This document shows, one piece after another, positions 10,301 to 21,793 of a stretch of DNA of 64,000 nucleotides. Source of the stretch: Salvelinus alpinus (Eukaryota > Chordata > Actinopteri > Salmoniformes > Salmonidae). A program made the position numbers and the translations under genes. Below the pieces are notes generated by a model. The model saw only the letters and a list, made by a program, of their open reading frames with translations. It was not told the origin of the DNA and made no database searches. The DNA is taken from NCBI RefSeq assembly GCF_045679555.1, contig NC_092098.1:15638538-15702537 (forward strand), written 5' to 3'. Every line of letters begins with the position of its first letter. The first letter of the stretch is position 1.

Positions 10301-11806
10301 GTAAAGTAAATTCAAATTAAGTTTATTCAATGTTAGAGATGAGAGTGTAAATATTTCACTCTCGGAATCAAAAATAAGTCAAAAATAAGTCTAGGACAAC
10401 CAGTCCAAAAGTGCAAAAGTAATCCATGCTAGCTTATTTGAAAACTCTGTTTAAAAGTAAGAGGATCATAAATGTGGGTTGACAGTGTTGCTTACCATCA
10501 GTTATTCTTCGTTGGTCATTGACCTTGTTGTCTTTATTACTGGAGCGTGGAAAGAAATTAATAGCTCCACCTTCATTCACCTGGTTCTGGTTCTGCTCCT
10601 CTCCACCTACCTGTCCTTCCATCACGTCTTTCCTCAGGCCTTGAGCTGTGTGTAACCCTCCCCTGTTAAGGAGGAGGCTCTGATCATACATCTACATTTG
10701 CCTGGTGTCTGTCTTCCTGGTCGGTCCTTCTGTGTTGTGTTGTCATTGTTTAAAAGTACCTCAGTGGATGAGTGAGAGGTCTTGGTGGCAGGTACTGTAG
10801 AGCGGCCCGCTTTCTGGCTCCCAAAGAGTAATGATATTTAAACACTGGGCCATTAGTGGGGCCTGCCTGCCTGCCCTTGGAGGAGAGGAAGGAGAGTTTA
10901 AAATATACAGCTTAATGAATCAGGTGGCTTTACTTTAAGCTCTTTTAAACTGTCTGGGTTATGGCTACCACTGCTCACTTTTAAGAAATATTATGTCAGA
11001 GCCTTACAGTAATTGCGCAGTGTGTGGTGAGGCTTCATTTAGTCACCTTTCAGGTTTAGGGAGAGGTAGCCTTCACGACGTTTGAATGGTTCAGCCTGAT
11101 CACATAAAAATCGATAGACTATAGAGTTCCTAGACACTTAGATAGGCCTAAACATCATGGCTTTTCTCAAACGCAAGTATTGTATTACATAGCTGCTTTA
11201 GGAGATCCTCTCAACGAGGGCAACCTGTATTTTAAATATTGACCTACTTGAATGGTCATACATTAACCACGGCCATTCAGGTTAGATACTATATCTGATC
11301 TTACTTCTTGTCTTGAGGATGGGCTTGAACAGGACTGATGCAGAGATAATGAAGATACCTATGTACTACATTCTGTACGCTATACTTTTGTGTTGCACCA
11401 ATAACCCAGTACACATAGCAGGTGAAGCCATTCTGGATGCATACATACTGTACATATGTGGTCTGACCTGGTCCAGGTTATGGTCTGGGCCCTGTGCTGC
11501 CGACACACTGATGCCCTCGGGCCAGAGGAGAAATCAGCTGTCTGTGACCATTCCATGGACCCAGACATACAGCTCCACTTCACTTGGCCAGCACTGATTA
11601 ATGCCTTGCAGTGCCACAGATGTAGACAGAGCCCCCCCACCCCACCCCCACCCCCACCCCACTCTGCCAGCCGGAGAAGCCTGCAATGATTGTGGGGAAA
11701 ATGGAGCACAATTTATGGACTGTTAAAAATAACACTCACACACCCACAATAAAGCAAAAGACTTCAAAAAGCCACAAGTTGATCACAGATTTTTCTTGGA
11801 TGTTTA
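10301..11806. other. Low-copy non-coding stretch
   Basis: No gene is recognised. The only distinct structure is the C-rich tract at 11632-11663. Confidence 0.4.
11632..11663 (-). other. Potential G-quadruplex on the minus strand
   Basis: A run of CCCC(A)CCCC blocks gives, on the minus strand, at least five G-runs of four or more separated by single T bases. Such spacing fits a stable intramolecular quadruplex. No gene lies close enough to suggest a regulatory role. Confidence 0.6.
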
Positions 11807-12240
11807 TCCTCCTCTGGATCATCCAGATGGTCATTGGCAAACTTCAGACGGGCCTGGACATACGCTGGCTTGAGCAGGGGGACCTTGCGTGCGTTGCAGG
11901 ATTTTAATCCATGACGGCGTAGTGTGTCACTAATGGTTTTCTTTGAGACTGTGGTCCCAGCTCTCTTCAGGTCATTGACCAGGTCCTGCCGTGTAGTTCT
12001 GGGCTGATCCCTCACCTTCCTCATGATCATTGATGCCCCACGAGGTGAGATCTTGCATGGAGCCCCAGACCGAGGGTGATTGACCGTCATCTTGAACTTC
12101 TTCCATTTTCTAATAATTGCGCCAACAGTTGTTGCCTTCTCACTAAGCTGCTTGCCTATTGTCCTGTAGCCCATCCCAGCCTTGTGCAGGTCTACAATTT
12201 TATCCCTGATGTCCTTACACAGCCCTCTGATCTTGGCCAT
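11764..12240 (-). pseudogene. Truncated Tc1 transposase (DNA-binding half)
   Basis: The minus-strand frame starts at an ATG (12240) and encodes about 145 residues closely matching the first 144 residues of the complete transposase at 47459-48481, including the paired-type helix-turn-helix region and the GRPR-like PRSGAP segment. After D-D-P-E-E the sequence leaves the element and runs through host DNA to a chance stop at 11764. None of the catalytic D, D, E residues remains. If expressed it could only bind terminal repeats; there is no evidence that it is. Confidence 0.8.
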
Positions 12241-12608
12241 TGTGGAGAGGTTGGAGTCTGTTTGATTGAGTGTGTGGACAGGTGTCTTTTATACAGGTAA
12301 CGAGTTCAAACAGGTGCAGTTAATACAGGTAATGAGTGGAGAACAGGAGGGCTTCTTAAAGAAAAACTAACAGGTCTGTGAGAGCCGGAATTCTTACTGG
12401 TTGGTAGGTGATCAAATACTTATGTCATGCAATAAAATGCAAATTAATTACTTAAAAATCATACAATGTGATTTTCTGAATTTTTGTTTTAGATTCCGTC
12501 TCTCACAGTTGAAGTGTACCTATGATAAAAATTACAGACCTCTACATGCTTTGTAAGTAGGAAAACCTGCAAAAGCGGCAGTGTATCAAATACTTGTTCT
12601 CCCCACTG
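11807..12608 (-). mobile_element. Tc1-like element, 3'-truncated, same family as 47243-48849
   Basis: The right terminal repeat (through CCCCACTG at 12608, followed by TA) and the 5' half of the transposase are present. Homology to the complete copy stops at about 11807, so the catalytic half and the other terminal repeat are missing. The element cannot be mobilised as it stands because it has only one end. Confidence 0.85.
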
Positions 12609-14083
12609 TATATAGATTTAAAGTAAATATGTATTTTCTTTTTAACACATGAAGGCGCTGTAGTTTTTAACAAGACGTTCAGCTGGACTTCACAGTAGCA
12701 CAAGGCCTCGCCAAAAAATGGACAATAGGAAGTGAAATGGTTTGTCTGGCTCTGAGGGAATTGTGGTCCTCTCTGGCTTGTCCTGTAGTAAGACACACAT
12801 TCATCCTCATTGGGAGGAGCTTTTAGAAAGCAGAATAAAGCCCCGGCCTCACAGCCTGTCAGATTTGTCAAGCAGAGACTCATTGCACAAACCCATATGA
12901 AAGAAGATTTTTTTCAATAAACTATATAGAAAAATATCTTTCATCATATTGTGGGCGGACATATTGAAGCAGCTGTATTGGGAAATAATCCAGTAATCTG
13001 GAGTGTCCAATCCTGTTTGTCTCTCTGGTAACCTGAGTAGTTGGGGATCAGGCTGCAAGAGAGAAAATCACTTTGAAAAGTCCAACTAATGACCTCGTTT
13101 CCCCCAGCACGGCCAGATATGGGAAGCGTAGGGTGCATGGAGTTCTCTCTCAGGCCAGACCGCCAGGGCCAGCTAGCTCCAGCTAGCTCCACAGCATTTT
13201 ATTTATAGTTTGTACAGTCACACTTCAGCCAATGTTATGAAGTGTGAAGGAAAAGCGAGAGGGGAAAAAAGAGCTGATTTTCCTCAAGGGCAAGTGTTTG
13301 TGTGTTTTCTTTATATGCTGTAAGTAGCTAATTGCTGCAATTTACATGGGTTGCAGTTGACATTTATTTCAGATATAGGATCTAATGCGCTGTCATGTTA
13401 ACTCACCGTGCACAGGCTTAGGGCGTGTCTTTCCATACAATATGGTTTACATGAAAGGAGAGAATCCAAATGTGATTTTTTGAATGTTCATAAACTGTAA
13501 AAAATATGCTGCATTTAGACAATAATTGTGGAAGCTAGAGTGTGTATCCTATTTAGATTATACATGGATATCCACAAGCCAGCATCTGCTTAAAAAGGGG
13601 CACAGTATCGTTAGGCTTAGTTTGCAGTAAGCTCGTACATTTGTACTGGTAATATGTAAAACTCTCACCAGATAAACACCATTCAAAGAGTTGCTGTTTA
13701 ACAGTATTGTACTGTCTGTCCAATCAAACCTGTTCCCTGGGTTTAAGTCAGGGTCCAGGGTTGACCCTATATGACACAAAGTTGGTTTCCATAGGGTTAC
13801 TATAATCCTTATGATGGAAGGCGCTGGTTGCAGCTACTGTTTGCTGGCTGTGAGTGTGTTGTGTTTATGCTGTGTGAGTGTCTCTGTGCTGTGCTGAGCT
13901 GTTGCGGCTCTGCAAGGCCCTAGCCCGATTGGGAAAGCATACGCGATTCGCCTCAGAGATCAAAAGGACTTTGTGATGAATGAAAGGGCAGAGGAGAGGA
14001 GGGAGCTCCCTGCTTTGAATCATTGATCAAGGTCATTCTCAGTTCATTAATTTCTACTGAGAGGCTGGCCCTCCTCCACACTG
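12609..14083. other. Low-copy non-coding stretch
   Basis: No gene or known repeat is seen. A short direct repeat of CCAGCTAGCT lies at about 13169-13190. Confidence 0.4.
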
Positions 14084-14114
<31 letters not shown>

Positions 14115-14124
14115 ACACACACAC
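14084..14124. repeat. Poly-C (17) joined to (AC)12
   Basis: A homopolymer of 17 C is followed directly by an AC dinucleotide run. This is a compound simple repeat. Confidence 0.95.
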
Positions 14125-14225
14125 GCATATGACCGCACACGCAAAGTGTAGTTTAGTGTACTCTATCACTTCCTCATCTCTTTAGAAGATAAAGCCTGTG
14201 TGTGACACCGAAGGCTGCTCTGTAT

Positions 14226-14310
14226 GCTCTTGTCTGATTGTTGCTCTTGTCTGATTGTTGCTCTTGTCTGATTATTGCTCTTGTCTGATTATTGCTCTTG
14301 TCTGATGGTC
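14226..14310. repeat. 17-bp minisatellite, five copies
   Basis: The unit is close to GCTCTTGTCTGATTATT, with small substitutions between copies. Confidence 0.85.
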
Positions 14311-14855
14311 ACTCTTGTGTGAATACAGTAAATGTTGAGCTGTCTGTTAAGTGGAGAATGGGCTAGGAGGACTGTATCAGTCCCGTTATGCAGCAGGGTG
14401 TCACGGCAGCTCCTCTCAGTCACGGTCACCACCAGGCTAGGAATCGGTTCAGACAGAGACAGCCCTGTAGTCCAGCATCCTCTCACACACACAGAACAGA
14501 ACCACTTCCCTTGTTCACATGATGTGGCACACCTTTTAGGCCCATCTGTCTCTGGCTCAGATGTAAAGAGGAAAAGCTGGCTGTCATGCGAGGTTAATAT
14601 CGGAAGGGTGCAATTGGGCAAGTGCAAGGCATCTGGCTAAGGCCCGGGGAGGTTCGAGGGGCAGAGTGTAAAGACCTTGTCATCCTCCGCATGGACAAGA
14701 CGGGATCAGTGAGCTGTATGTGATCTCAGGCGCGCTGCTTGTGCTGAGCTAATGCCTTGCCAAGTGCAGTAAATACTGTAGCTGTACTCCAACAGGTCAC
14801 TGCAGTGGAGACCTCATTCCCCTTCGCCTGGCTCCTCGCAATGCTGGCGATCTTT
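14311..14855. other. Low-copy non-coding stretch
   Basis: No gene is recognised. Frames on both strands at 14289-14640 overlap each other and have no known family. Confidence 0.35.
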
Positions 14856-15800
14856 TAAAATGTAATCTTTATTTAACTAGGCAAGTCAGTTAAGAACAAA
14901 TTCTTATTTACAATGACGGCCTACCAAAAGGCAAAAGGCCTCCTGCGGGGACTGGGGCTGGGATTAAAAATAAAAACAAATGAAATAAAATATAAATATA
15001 GGACAAAACACACATCATGATAAGAGAGATAACACAACACTACATAAAGAGAGACCTAAGACAACAACATAGCGAGGCAGCAACACATGACAACAACATG
15101 GTAGCAACACAACATGGTAGCAGCATAAAACATGGTACAAACATTATTGGGCACAGACAACAGCACAAAGGGCAAGAAGGTAGAGACAACAATAAATCAC
15201 GCAAAGCAGTCACAACTGTCAGTAAGAGTGTCCATGATTGAGTCTTTGAATGAAGAGATTGAGATAAAACTGTTAAGTTTGAGCGTTTGTTGCAGCTCGT
15301 TCCAGTCGCTAGCCGCAGCGAACTGAAAAGACGAGCGACCCTTGGAAGTGTTTGCTTTGGGGACCTTTAACAGAATGTGACTGGCGGAACAGGTGTTGTA
15401 TGTGGAGGATGACGGCTGCAGTAGATATCTCTGATAGGGGGATTGAGGCCTAAGAGGGTTTTTCAAATAAGCATCAACCAGTGGGTCTTGCGACGGTGTA
15501 CAGAGATGACCAGTTTACAGAGGAGTATAGAATGCAGTGATATGTCCTATAAGGAGCATTGGGGGCAAATCTGACGGCCGAATGGTAAAGAACATCTAGC
15601 CTCTCGAGAGCAACCTTACCTGCCGATCTGTAAATGATGTCTCCGTAATCTAGCATGGGTAGGATGGTCATCTGAATCAGGGTTAGTTTGGCAGCTGGGG
15701 TGAAAGAGGAGCGATTACGATAGAGGAAACCAAGTCTAGATTTAACTCTAGCCTGCAGCTTTGATATGTGCTGAGAGAAGGACAGTGTACTGTCTAAATG
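14856..15800 (-). pseudogene. RSg-1-like LINE, 3' part with reverse transcriptase C-terminus
   Basis: On the minus strand, broken frames at about 15671-15474 and 15466-15197 give conserved LINE C-terminal motifs: T-I-L-P-M-L-D-Y-G-D-I-I-Y, then R-S-S-F-Q-F-A-A-A-S-D-W-N-E-L, then D-S-C-D-C-F at the end. The two pieces are in different frames, so there is at least one frameshift. A 3' untranslated part follows, ending in the TTGTTCTTAACTGACTTGCC tail at about 14877-14907. The catalytic FADD region is not included. The same tail is found on HpaI and SmaI-like SINEs in this window. Confidence 0.75.
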
Positions 15801-16168
15801 TACCGTCTAGATGCGTCTCAGATGTGGGCTAGACTGTACCTGGGTTGGGCTCAATTCGAATTGAAGGCAGTTCATTCAGGAAGTCGAAAAATAAAGTCTT
15901 GAATTGTAATTTTTGTGTTGGCCAGTGATTTCCTGACCCCTGTCACTTTATCTAGTTGAATGAATGAGAGCAGTCTCTGTGATTTTCGCCGGGTAATCTG
16001 ATCATAGGCGTACAATTAAACATTTACTGTGTGTTGTTGTTTTTGTGGCATCATGTCAGTGAATGCACTGGAGTTAATGCTTTTTCATACATTTCTACAA
16101 CCCATTAACCATACCCTTAGAGTGCATAGCCACATGGAAGCAATTTAATGTCATAAAACGCATATTAC
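15801..16168. other. Short non-coding stretch with a possible MITE half
   Basis: The segment 15849-15885 (TTGGGCTCAATTCGAATTGA, then TTCATTCAGGAAGT) resembles the left half of the MITE at 19166-19323, without a matching right half. Nothing else is recognised. Confidence 0.35.
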
Positions 16169-16768
16169 CAGCCTGGTCACATAGACTAGACAAAACATAG
16201 TCAATGTAAATCCGGGACACCTCAAATTAGTGTGATATGTTATATTTGGTATGGTTACATAAGACTGATGGTTACTTAAGGCAAATAGGATGGTTGGTTG
16301 AAATAGGATGGTTGGTCAGGGTGAATGGCTGGACATATAACATAAACGTCTAGCAACTCAAAGGTTGCTAGTTCGAATCGCACCACGGACAACTTTTGCA
16401 TTTTAGCTAATGAGCAACTTTTTAATTACTTGCTACTTCCCATCTACTTAGCATGTTAGCTAACCCTTCCCCTAACCTTAACCCTTTAACCTAACTCCTG
16501 AACTTAACCTTAACCCCTAACCCTAACCCCTTGCCTAGTTAACGTTAGACCGCTAGCTAACGTTAGCCACCTAGCTAGAATTCATAACATATCATGTTTT
16601 GCAAATTTGTAACATATTGTACGTTTTGCAAATTTGTAACATATTGTACGTTTTGCAAATTTGTAACATATTGTACGTTTTGCAAATTTGTAACATATTG
16701 TTCAAATTGTTATTCGTAACATATCATATGATATGAATAATACGAAATGCTCTGAGACAAGGTTGATA
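16169..16768. repeat. Interspersed repeat with tRNA-like B-box, telomere-like and 27-bp tandem parts
   Basis: The ends are imperfect inverted copies (AGCCTGGTCACATAGACTAG at the left, GCTCTGAGACAAGGTTG at the right). Inside are a B-box-like GGTTGCTAGTTCGAATC at about 16363-16379, C-rich telomere-like units at 16465-16535 and four copies of a 27-bp unit at 16594-16705. The layout suggests a non-autonomous composite repeat; its class is unknown to me. Confidence 0.45.
16594..16705. repeat. 27-bp minisatellite, four copies
   Basis: The unit is built from GTTTTGCAAATTTGTAACAT plus ATTGTAC. Copies are nearly identical, pointing to recent tandem amplification inside the larger repeat. Confidence 0.85.
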
Positions 16769-19165
16769 TTACAGTAGGTTGATTGCCTACAGGTTCCTCT
16801 GTTGCTGCAGATATTTATTTCCGTAGAATACAACCCCATCATAAAGGTTAAAACCTCACCCAGAAAATGGGCCTATATTTTTGTCACTGTCAATATCATT
16901 TGAATGTGGTGACAGATGCTCTTCATAGTACAGGCTGTCCTTCAGGGATTCATGTCTTATTCATTCTGTGAAAAGCTATAAAACAAGGCTTTGAACTGAA
17001 AAACTCATCCAGTACCAGCAGCAGCATAGGAGTGTGGAGATTACGACTTGGTGCAAGCTGTCACGTTATAAATCACATTAATTACTGCAAACGGTGAAAA
17101 CCTGACCACCGGCTGGTCTGGGGTAGGGTAGGATGGGTTGGGGTAAGATGAGATCGGGGTTAGGGCACACCAGTTAGAGAAAAGTGCTAGGAATTGTTTT
17201 GTTGATATTGTACACATTTGCACTGAAGCACAAACGTTTTCCAGCTCATTCAAACCTGTTTAATTTTGACCTCTGGTACTTACAGCACGATGAAATCATT
17301 CACATGTGTTGTGGCCTAGCTTGAAATGAATGTTTTCATGTTTAAAATTCATATTTCTGAACACCTCTAAAACCGTTTTTTGGTTTTCCATTAAATATGT
17401 AGTGGAAGTCTTTATTTGTTTTATGGTCTGAGAGAGAGACTGTATAATTACATGGTCAGGGCCCTCTCACACATGGCTCTGCCTCGGCTCAGCGACCTCA
17501 TGTTTTATTTAGCACGCTGCTACACTGCTTCCTGGATTAGAGACAACAAATCAGCCACAGAGAGAGACAGTCCCATGTAAACAATGGATAGAGAGAGTTG
17601 AGGGTGCAAGGCTGAGACTGTGTCCCCCCACTCTATTCCTACCCCAGCCCCGTGCTCTTCCGTGCTGTGGCGCCTACCGAACAGGTTTCTATGTGACATT
17701 TTGCATACTGTTCACTCAGTGGTGTGGCTGAAGAATAAGAGGGGGACAGGGAGGCAGAAAAGGCTAAGGTTACGGGCCAGGCGTACAGCATCTCGTGTCT
17801 AGTTTTTCCATTTTGGCACAGCTACATGGTGACGCACTGGGCTTGTAGCTCATTAAAGGAGAGGCCTGGTGCTTGTCTCTGTAATCATCAGAGCTGCCTG
17901 CTTGTCTGCTGGCCTCCCTCTCTTCTCTTCTTTGCTGTGTCTGGAGAGGCCAGCTCTGCCCGGCCCGGCCACCTCCACAGTCACAGTCAATGTTTTCAAT
18001 AAAGCCACGTGACTGAATTCCTCGCTCCACTGTACCAAAGGAGCCTGCAGCTACAAGGCAGGAAGGAGGCCTGAGAAACATGACTGGGAAAGATTTCATA
18101 AAAACAGAAAATATTTTTTCAAATGCCTGCCCAGGTTTTATGTAGCCTGGGCACACCATTTAGCTTAGAATTCCAACGCATTAAAAACGCACTCCACGTT
18201 GTTCTTGTTATAGTGGAGAGTCCGCCGGGGCTGCGCCTCTCCTGCTAGGAGTCATGGCGCTACCCTTCCCTGCCCTGATCTGCCAGTTTCTTGCAGTGGC
18301 GCTCATACATATGTTACTGCGTGCTCAGGAGAATTACACAGAGAGAAAGACAATTCAAGTGAGCAAAATGCATCACTCCTAAAATCATAATGGAATAAAT
18401 GAAGGGATCTTTGATACTGGGCATAGTGGCCGGCCCCTGTCTATAGTATAGCTCTTCACACATCAACCATGTCACCTCTCTTTATATTTATTAACCAGGC
18501 TAACCCCCCTGACATCGACCACAATGCTATCACAATCAACTGGCTGTCTCGAACACTATACATTTTAGAGCAGCATTATTCAATGGCACTTTGGATGTTA
18601 ATGAGTTCTTAGAGTACATAAAACATGTCACACTGGTCCCAGGTTCAGTATCCCTTCTTTATGTATGTAATCTGATTCACATTTACATCGGATTGAAATC
18701 AGTCCTCATTGTTCCTCTATACAAGTGTGTGTTTGTACTTCTCTCATTCCTTGTCACTAGTTTGAATGTCACACCACTGACATCAGCTCTCAGCCTTTGT
18801 ATTGAGAGCAGGGTAAACGGTAGAGAATAGGGGCCTGAGTGTAAACAGAGCCTCAGTGTTTTGTGTGAGTATTATGTAAATGAGTTGATGACCACAATAA
18901 GGCTCCTTAGAACCTGTCTCAGTAAATTAGCGGCAAATTCTCTGCCGTAAACAGCTGTCACGTTTTAATCAGACGTCTGCTGAGCAATGTTTTCTATGTG
19001 GGTTAAACTGAGATGCTCCCCTTACTGGCCTGTCCCTGTTTATTCCCCCACGGCTTAACCTCTTGGTGTTTTGGAGATTCATTTAGCATTTTTTTATGGG
19101 GTGAGTGTGGGGCCAAGTGGAGAGGGGAGGGGTCAACATCTTTTGTCACCTCAACACACTCTGTA
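16769..19165. other. Low-copy non-coding stretch
   Basis: No gene is recognised. A minus-strand frame at 17770-18159 has mixed composition but no known family and overlaps a second frame. Confidence 0.4.
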
Positions 19166-19323
19166 CAGCAGGGTTGGGATCAATTCCAGTCAATTCAGGA
19201 AGTACACAGCAATTCCAATTCCAATTCTGTTCATTGCTTTTCAATGAGGAAAATGTGGAATTGGTATTTGGTTACCTTTCTGAATTGACTGGAATTGAAA
19301 TGGAATTGACCCCAACCCTGCTG
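19166..19323. mobile_element. 158-bp hairpin MITE, CAGCAGGGTTGGG ends
   Basis: The left end CAGCAGGGTTGGGATCAATT is inverted at the right end (AATTGACCCCAACCCTGCTG). TA dinucleotides flank both ends (19164-19165, 19324-19325). There is no coding sequence. Confidence 0.75.
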
Positions 19324-19764
19324 TACAGTATCACGGAGTGTCTTGTAAGCAACTCTTAAGGATGCAGCAGACTTCACTTAGGTCTGAGTTACTGTTTTTG
19401 TAGGGTGGCTGCCTGCCTCTCTCAGCTCAACCACTGATCAAATATAATCTATAGCATACAGTATGTTGGTGATCTGTGAGTGTGTGTGTGTGTGTGTGTG
19501 TGTATTTGCATGCGGAGCAGACACCTCGCCCTAAGGGGTTTTAATGAGAACTCTGAGTCGTGCTGATCTCACAGCTTTAGCTGCCCTTAATCTATGAGCT
19601 TGATTACCTCCCAGTACAGGCAGGGCATCACCCCCCCCCATCCACAAACGCCCCCAAACACCATCTAGCCCCCACCTTAACCCAATACAACAAAGCAGGA
19701 CCTCTGCGCTGTGGCAGCATTAGTGGCGTGGCGCCCGGGCCAGCTTTACAAAACAGAACTCACT
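19324..19764. other. Short non-coding stretch with (GT)12
   Basis: A GT run lies at 19480-19503 and a C8 run at about 19632-19640. Nothing else is recognised. Confidence 0.5.
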
Positions 19765-19992
19765 GGGCTCCCGGGTGGCGCAGTGGTCTAAGACACTGCA
19801 TCTCAGTGCAAGAGGCATCACTACAGTCCCTGGTTTGAATCCAGCCTGAATCACATCCGGACGTGATTGGGAGGCCCATAGGGCGGTGCACAATTGGCCC
19901 ACCGTTGTATGGGTTTGGCCAGGGTAGGCTGTCATTGTAAATAAGAATGTGTTCCTAACTGACTTGCCTAGTTAAATCAAGGTTAAATAAAT
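19765..19992 (+). mobile_element. SmaI-like tRNA-derived SINE
   Basis: The head GGGCTCCCGGGTGGCGCAGT holds a CCCGGG site and an A-box-like TGGCGCAGTGGTCTAAG; the B-box is GGTTTGAATCC at about 19832-19842. The 3' tail carries AAGAATGTGTTCCTAACTGA and CTTGCCTAGTTAAAT, shared with the LINE copies at 4258 and 14856, and ends in AAATAAATAAG. Other copies are at 25752-25970 and 52048-52273. Confidence 0.85.
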
Positions 19993-20184
19993 AAGAGAAA
20001 AGAGATGCAGAAGGCTGGGACCTGGAGACTGATTGACTGATATGTGATCAACATGACAGGGGTTTCTTGTATCTAAACCAAAGTAGATGATTTTAAGATA
20101 GTTCTATACATCAGTTGGGGTCTCTATAAGCTTCAATAGGAAGGTGCATCCTTGTATCTGTATGGGCTAATATAGTCCAAATGT

Positions 20185-20710
20185 TTGCCATGGAGTAAGT
20201 TGAGCCAATGGTTAAACCAATGGCAAGTTGAGCAATTTGAAGTATTTTTTCCCCAGGTGTAATGCAAGGCATTATTGCTGGGAAATGAGGTAACAACAGT
20301 GCCTATGTTAAAAGTGTAAAACAAAAAGTACAACATGTTTGTTAGGTGTTAACCCTGTGTTAAAAGATGCTTAATATGATTAAGAGACAAAAAGCGTTTG
20401 TGATTGTGTTGAATTGTGTTTGGGAAATAAAGATAAACATGGTTTTAAAAAGGTAGTGGTAACATTTCATTCAGTACAGAAATGTGTAGACGGCTCAACT
20501 TACCCCATACCCAGGGTAAGTTGAGCCAAGAGTTCACTTTTTTGGGACAAGCTATGTTTTCAAAACAAATGTTCACATTAATTCAGATTATTTCCAGGGA
20601 TACACAACATTACACATATATGTAAATATTTTTATTAGAAGGTACTATATTTCCCTTGATTGAGTGATACTGAATGTAAAAATTGTCTCAACTCACCCCA
20701 CTCTCCCCTA
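20185..20710. repeat. Probable non-autonomous element with GTAAGTTGAGCC motifs
   Basis: The motif AAGTTGAGC or its complement occurs near 20197, 20225, 20492, 20518 and, as CTCAACTCACC, near 20686. The copies at 20492-20504 and 20515-20527 form a perfect 13-bp-arm palindrome with a 10-bp spacer. Class and exact borders are uncertain. Confidence 0.35.
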
Positions 20711-21110
20711 CTGCATGCCTGTGTTGGTTTGTGTCAGATTATTCTCAGTGATGTGGCTCTTTTCTCCCAGTCACATCCCCAGCAGACTCAATGCAACACA
20801 ATGGGAGCCAGTGTGGCTGGGCAGAGAAAGGGTGAAGAGGTTTACTGTGTGTCCCCCACCACACACACCCCTAACTGGAATAGTGCTGTGTTTACACACA
20901 CTCTGTTCCTATGGCGCCCCGAGAGGCCTCAGGCTCCAGACAAGAACACAAAGAACTCAACAGAAGTCCTCTTATTGATCAAATACAGAACATTACATCA
21001 TCTGCATACTCAGTTGTGCCTACAGTGCCTTCAGAAAGTATTCACACCCCTTGACTTTTTCCACATTTTGTTGTGTTACAGCCTGAAGTTAAAATGGATT
21101 ACATTTAGAT

Positions 21111-21378
21111 TTTGTGTCACTGGTGTACGCACACCAGTGACACAAAACTGAACTTATTTAGGCTTTCCATAACAAAGGGGTTTAATACTCAGTGACAAGA
21201 CATTTCAGCTTTTCATTTTTAAATTTGTAAAAATGTCTTTGACATTATGGGGTATTCTGGTGTACGCACAGTACCCCATAATGTCAAAGACATTTTTACA
21301 AATTTAAAAATGAAAAGCTGAAATGTCTTGTCACTAAGTATTAAACCCCTTTGTTATGGAAAGCCTAAATAAGTTCAG
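21111..21378. repeat. Compound palindrome: 16-bp arms, then 107-bp arms
   Basis: The first palindrome has perfect 16-base arms (21111-21126 and 21131-21146) around ACGC. The second has 107-base arms (21148-21254 and 21272-21378) differing at one position, around a 17-base loop. The string TGGTGTACGCAC occurs at the centre of the first palindrome and again in the loop of the second, as expected of a replication fold-back. Confidence 0.9.
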
Positions 21379-21793
21379 GAGTAACAATTTGCTTAACAAG
21401 TCAGATAATAGGTTGCATGGACTATCTCTGTGTGCAATAATACGGTTTAACATGCTTTTTGATTGTGGAGGACAGGTCATCTGATGCAGCACTCCATCAC
21501 TCTCCTTCTTGGTCAAATAGCCCTTATACAGCCTGGAAGTGTGTTTTGGGTCGATGTCCTGTTGAAACACAAATGATAGTTCCATTAAGCGCAAACCGGA
21601 TAAGATGGCGTATCGCTGCAGAATGCTGTGGTAGCCGTGCTGGTTAAGTGTACCTTGAATTCTAAATAAATCAAAGACAGTGGCACCAGCAAAGCACCCC
21701 AACACCATTACACCTCCTCCGTGCTTCACAGTGGGAACCACACATGCGGAGATCATCCGTTCACTTACTCTGCGTCTCACAAAGACACGGCGG

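Noticed and set aside
16360..16382. tRNA gene
   Set aside because: Only a B-box-like GGTTGCTAGTTCGAATC is present; no full cloverleaf could be read, and the site lies in an interspersed repeat.
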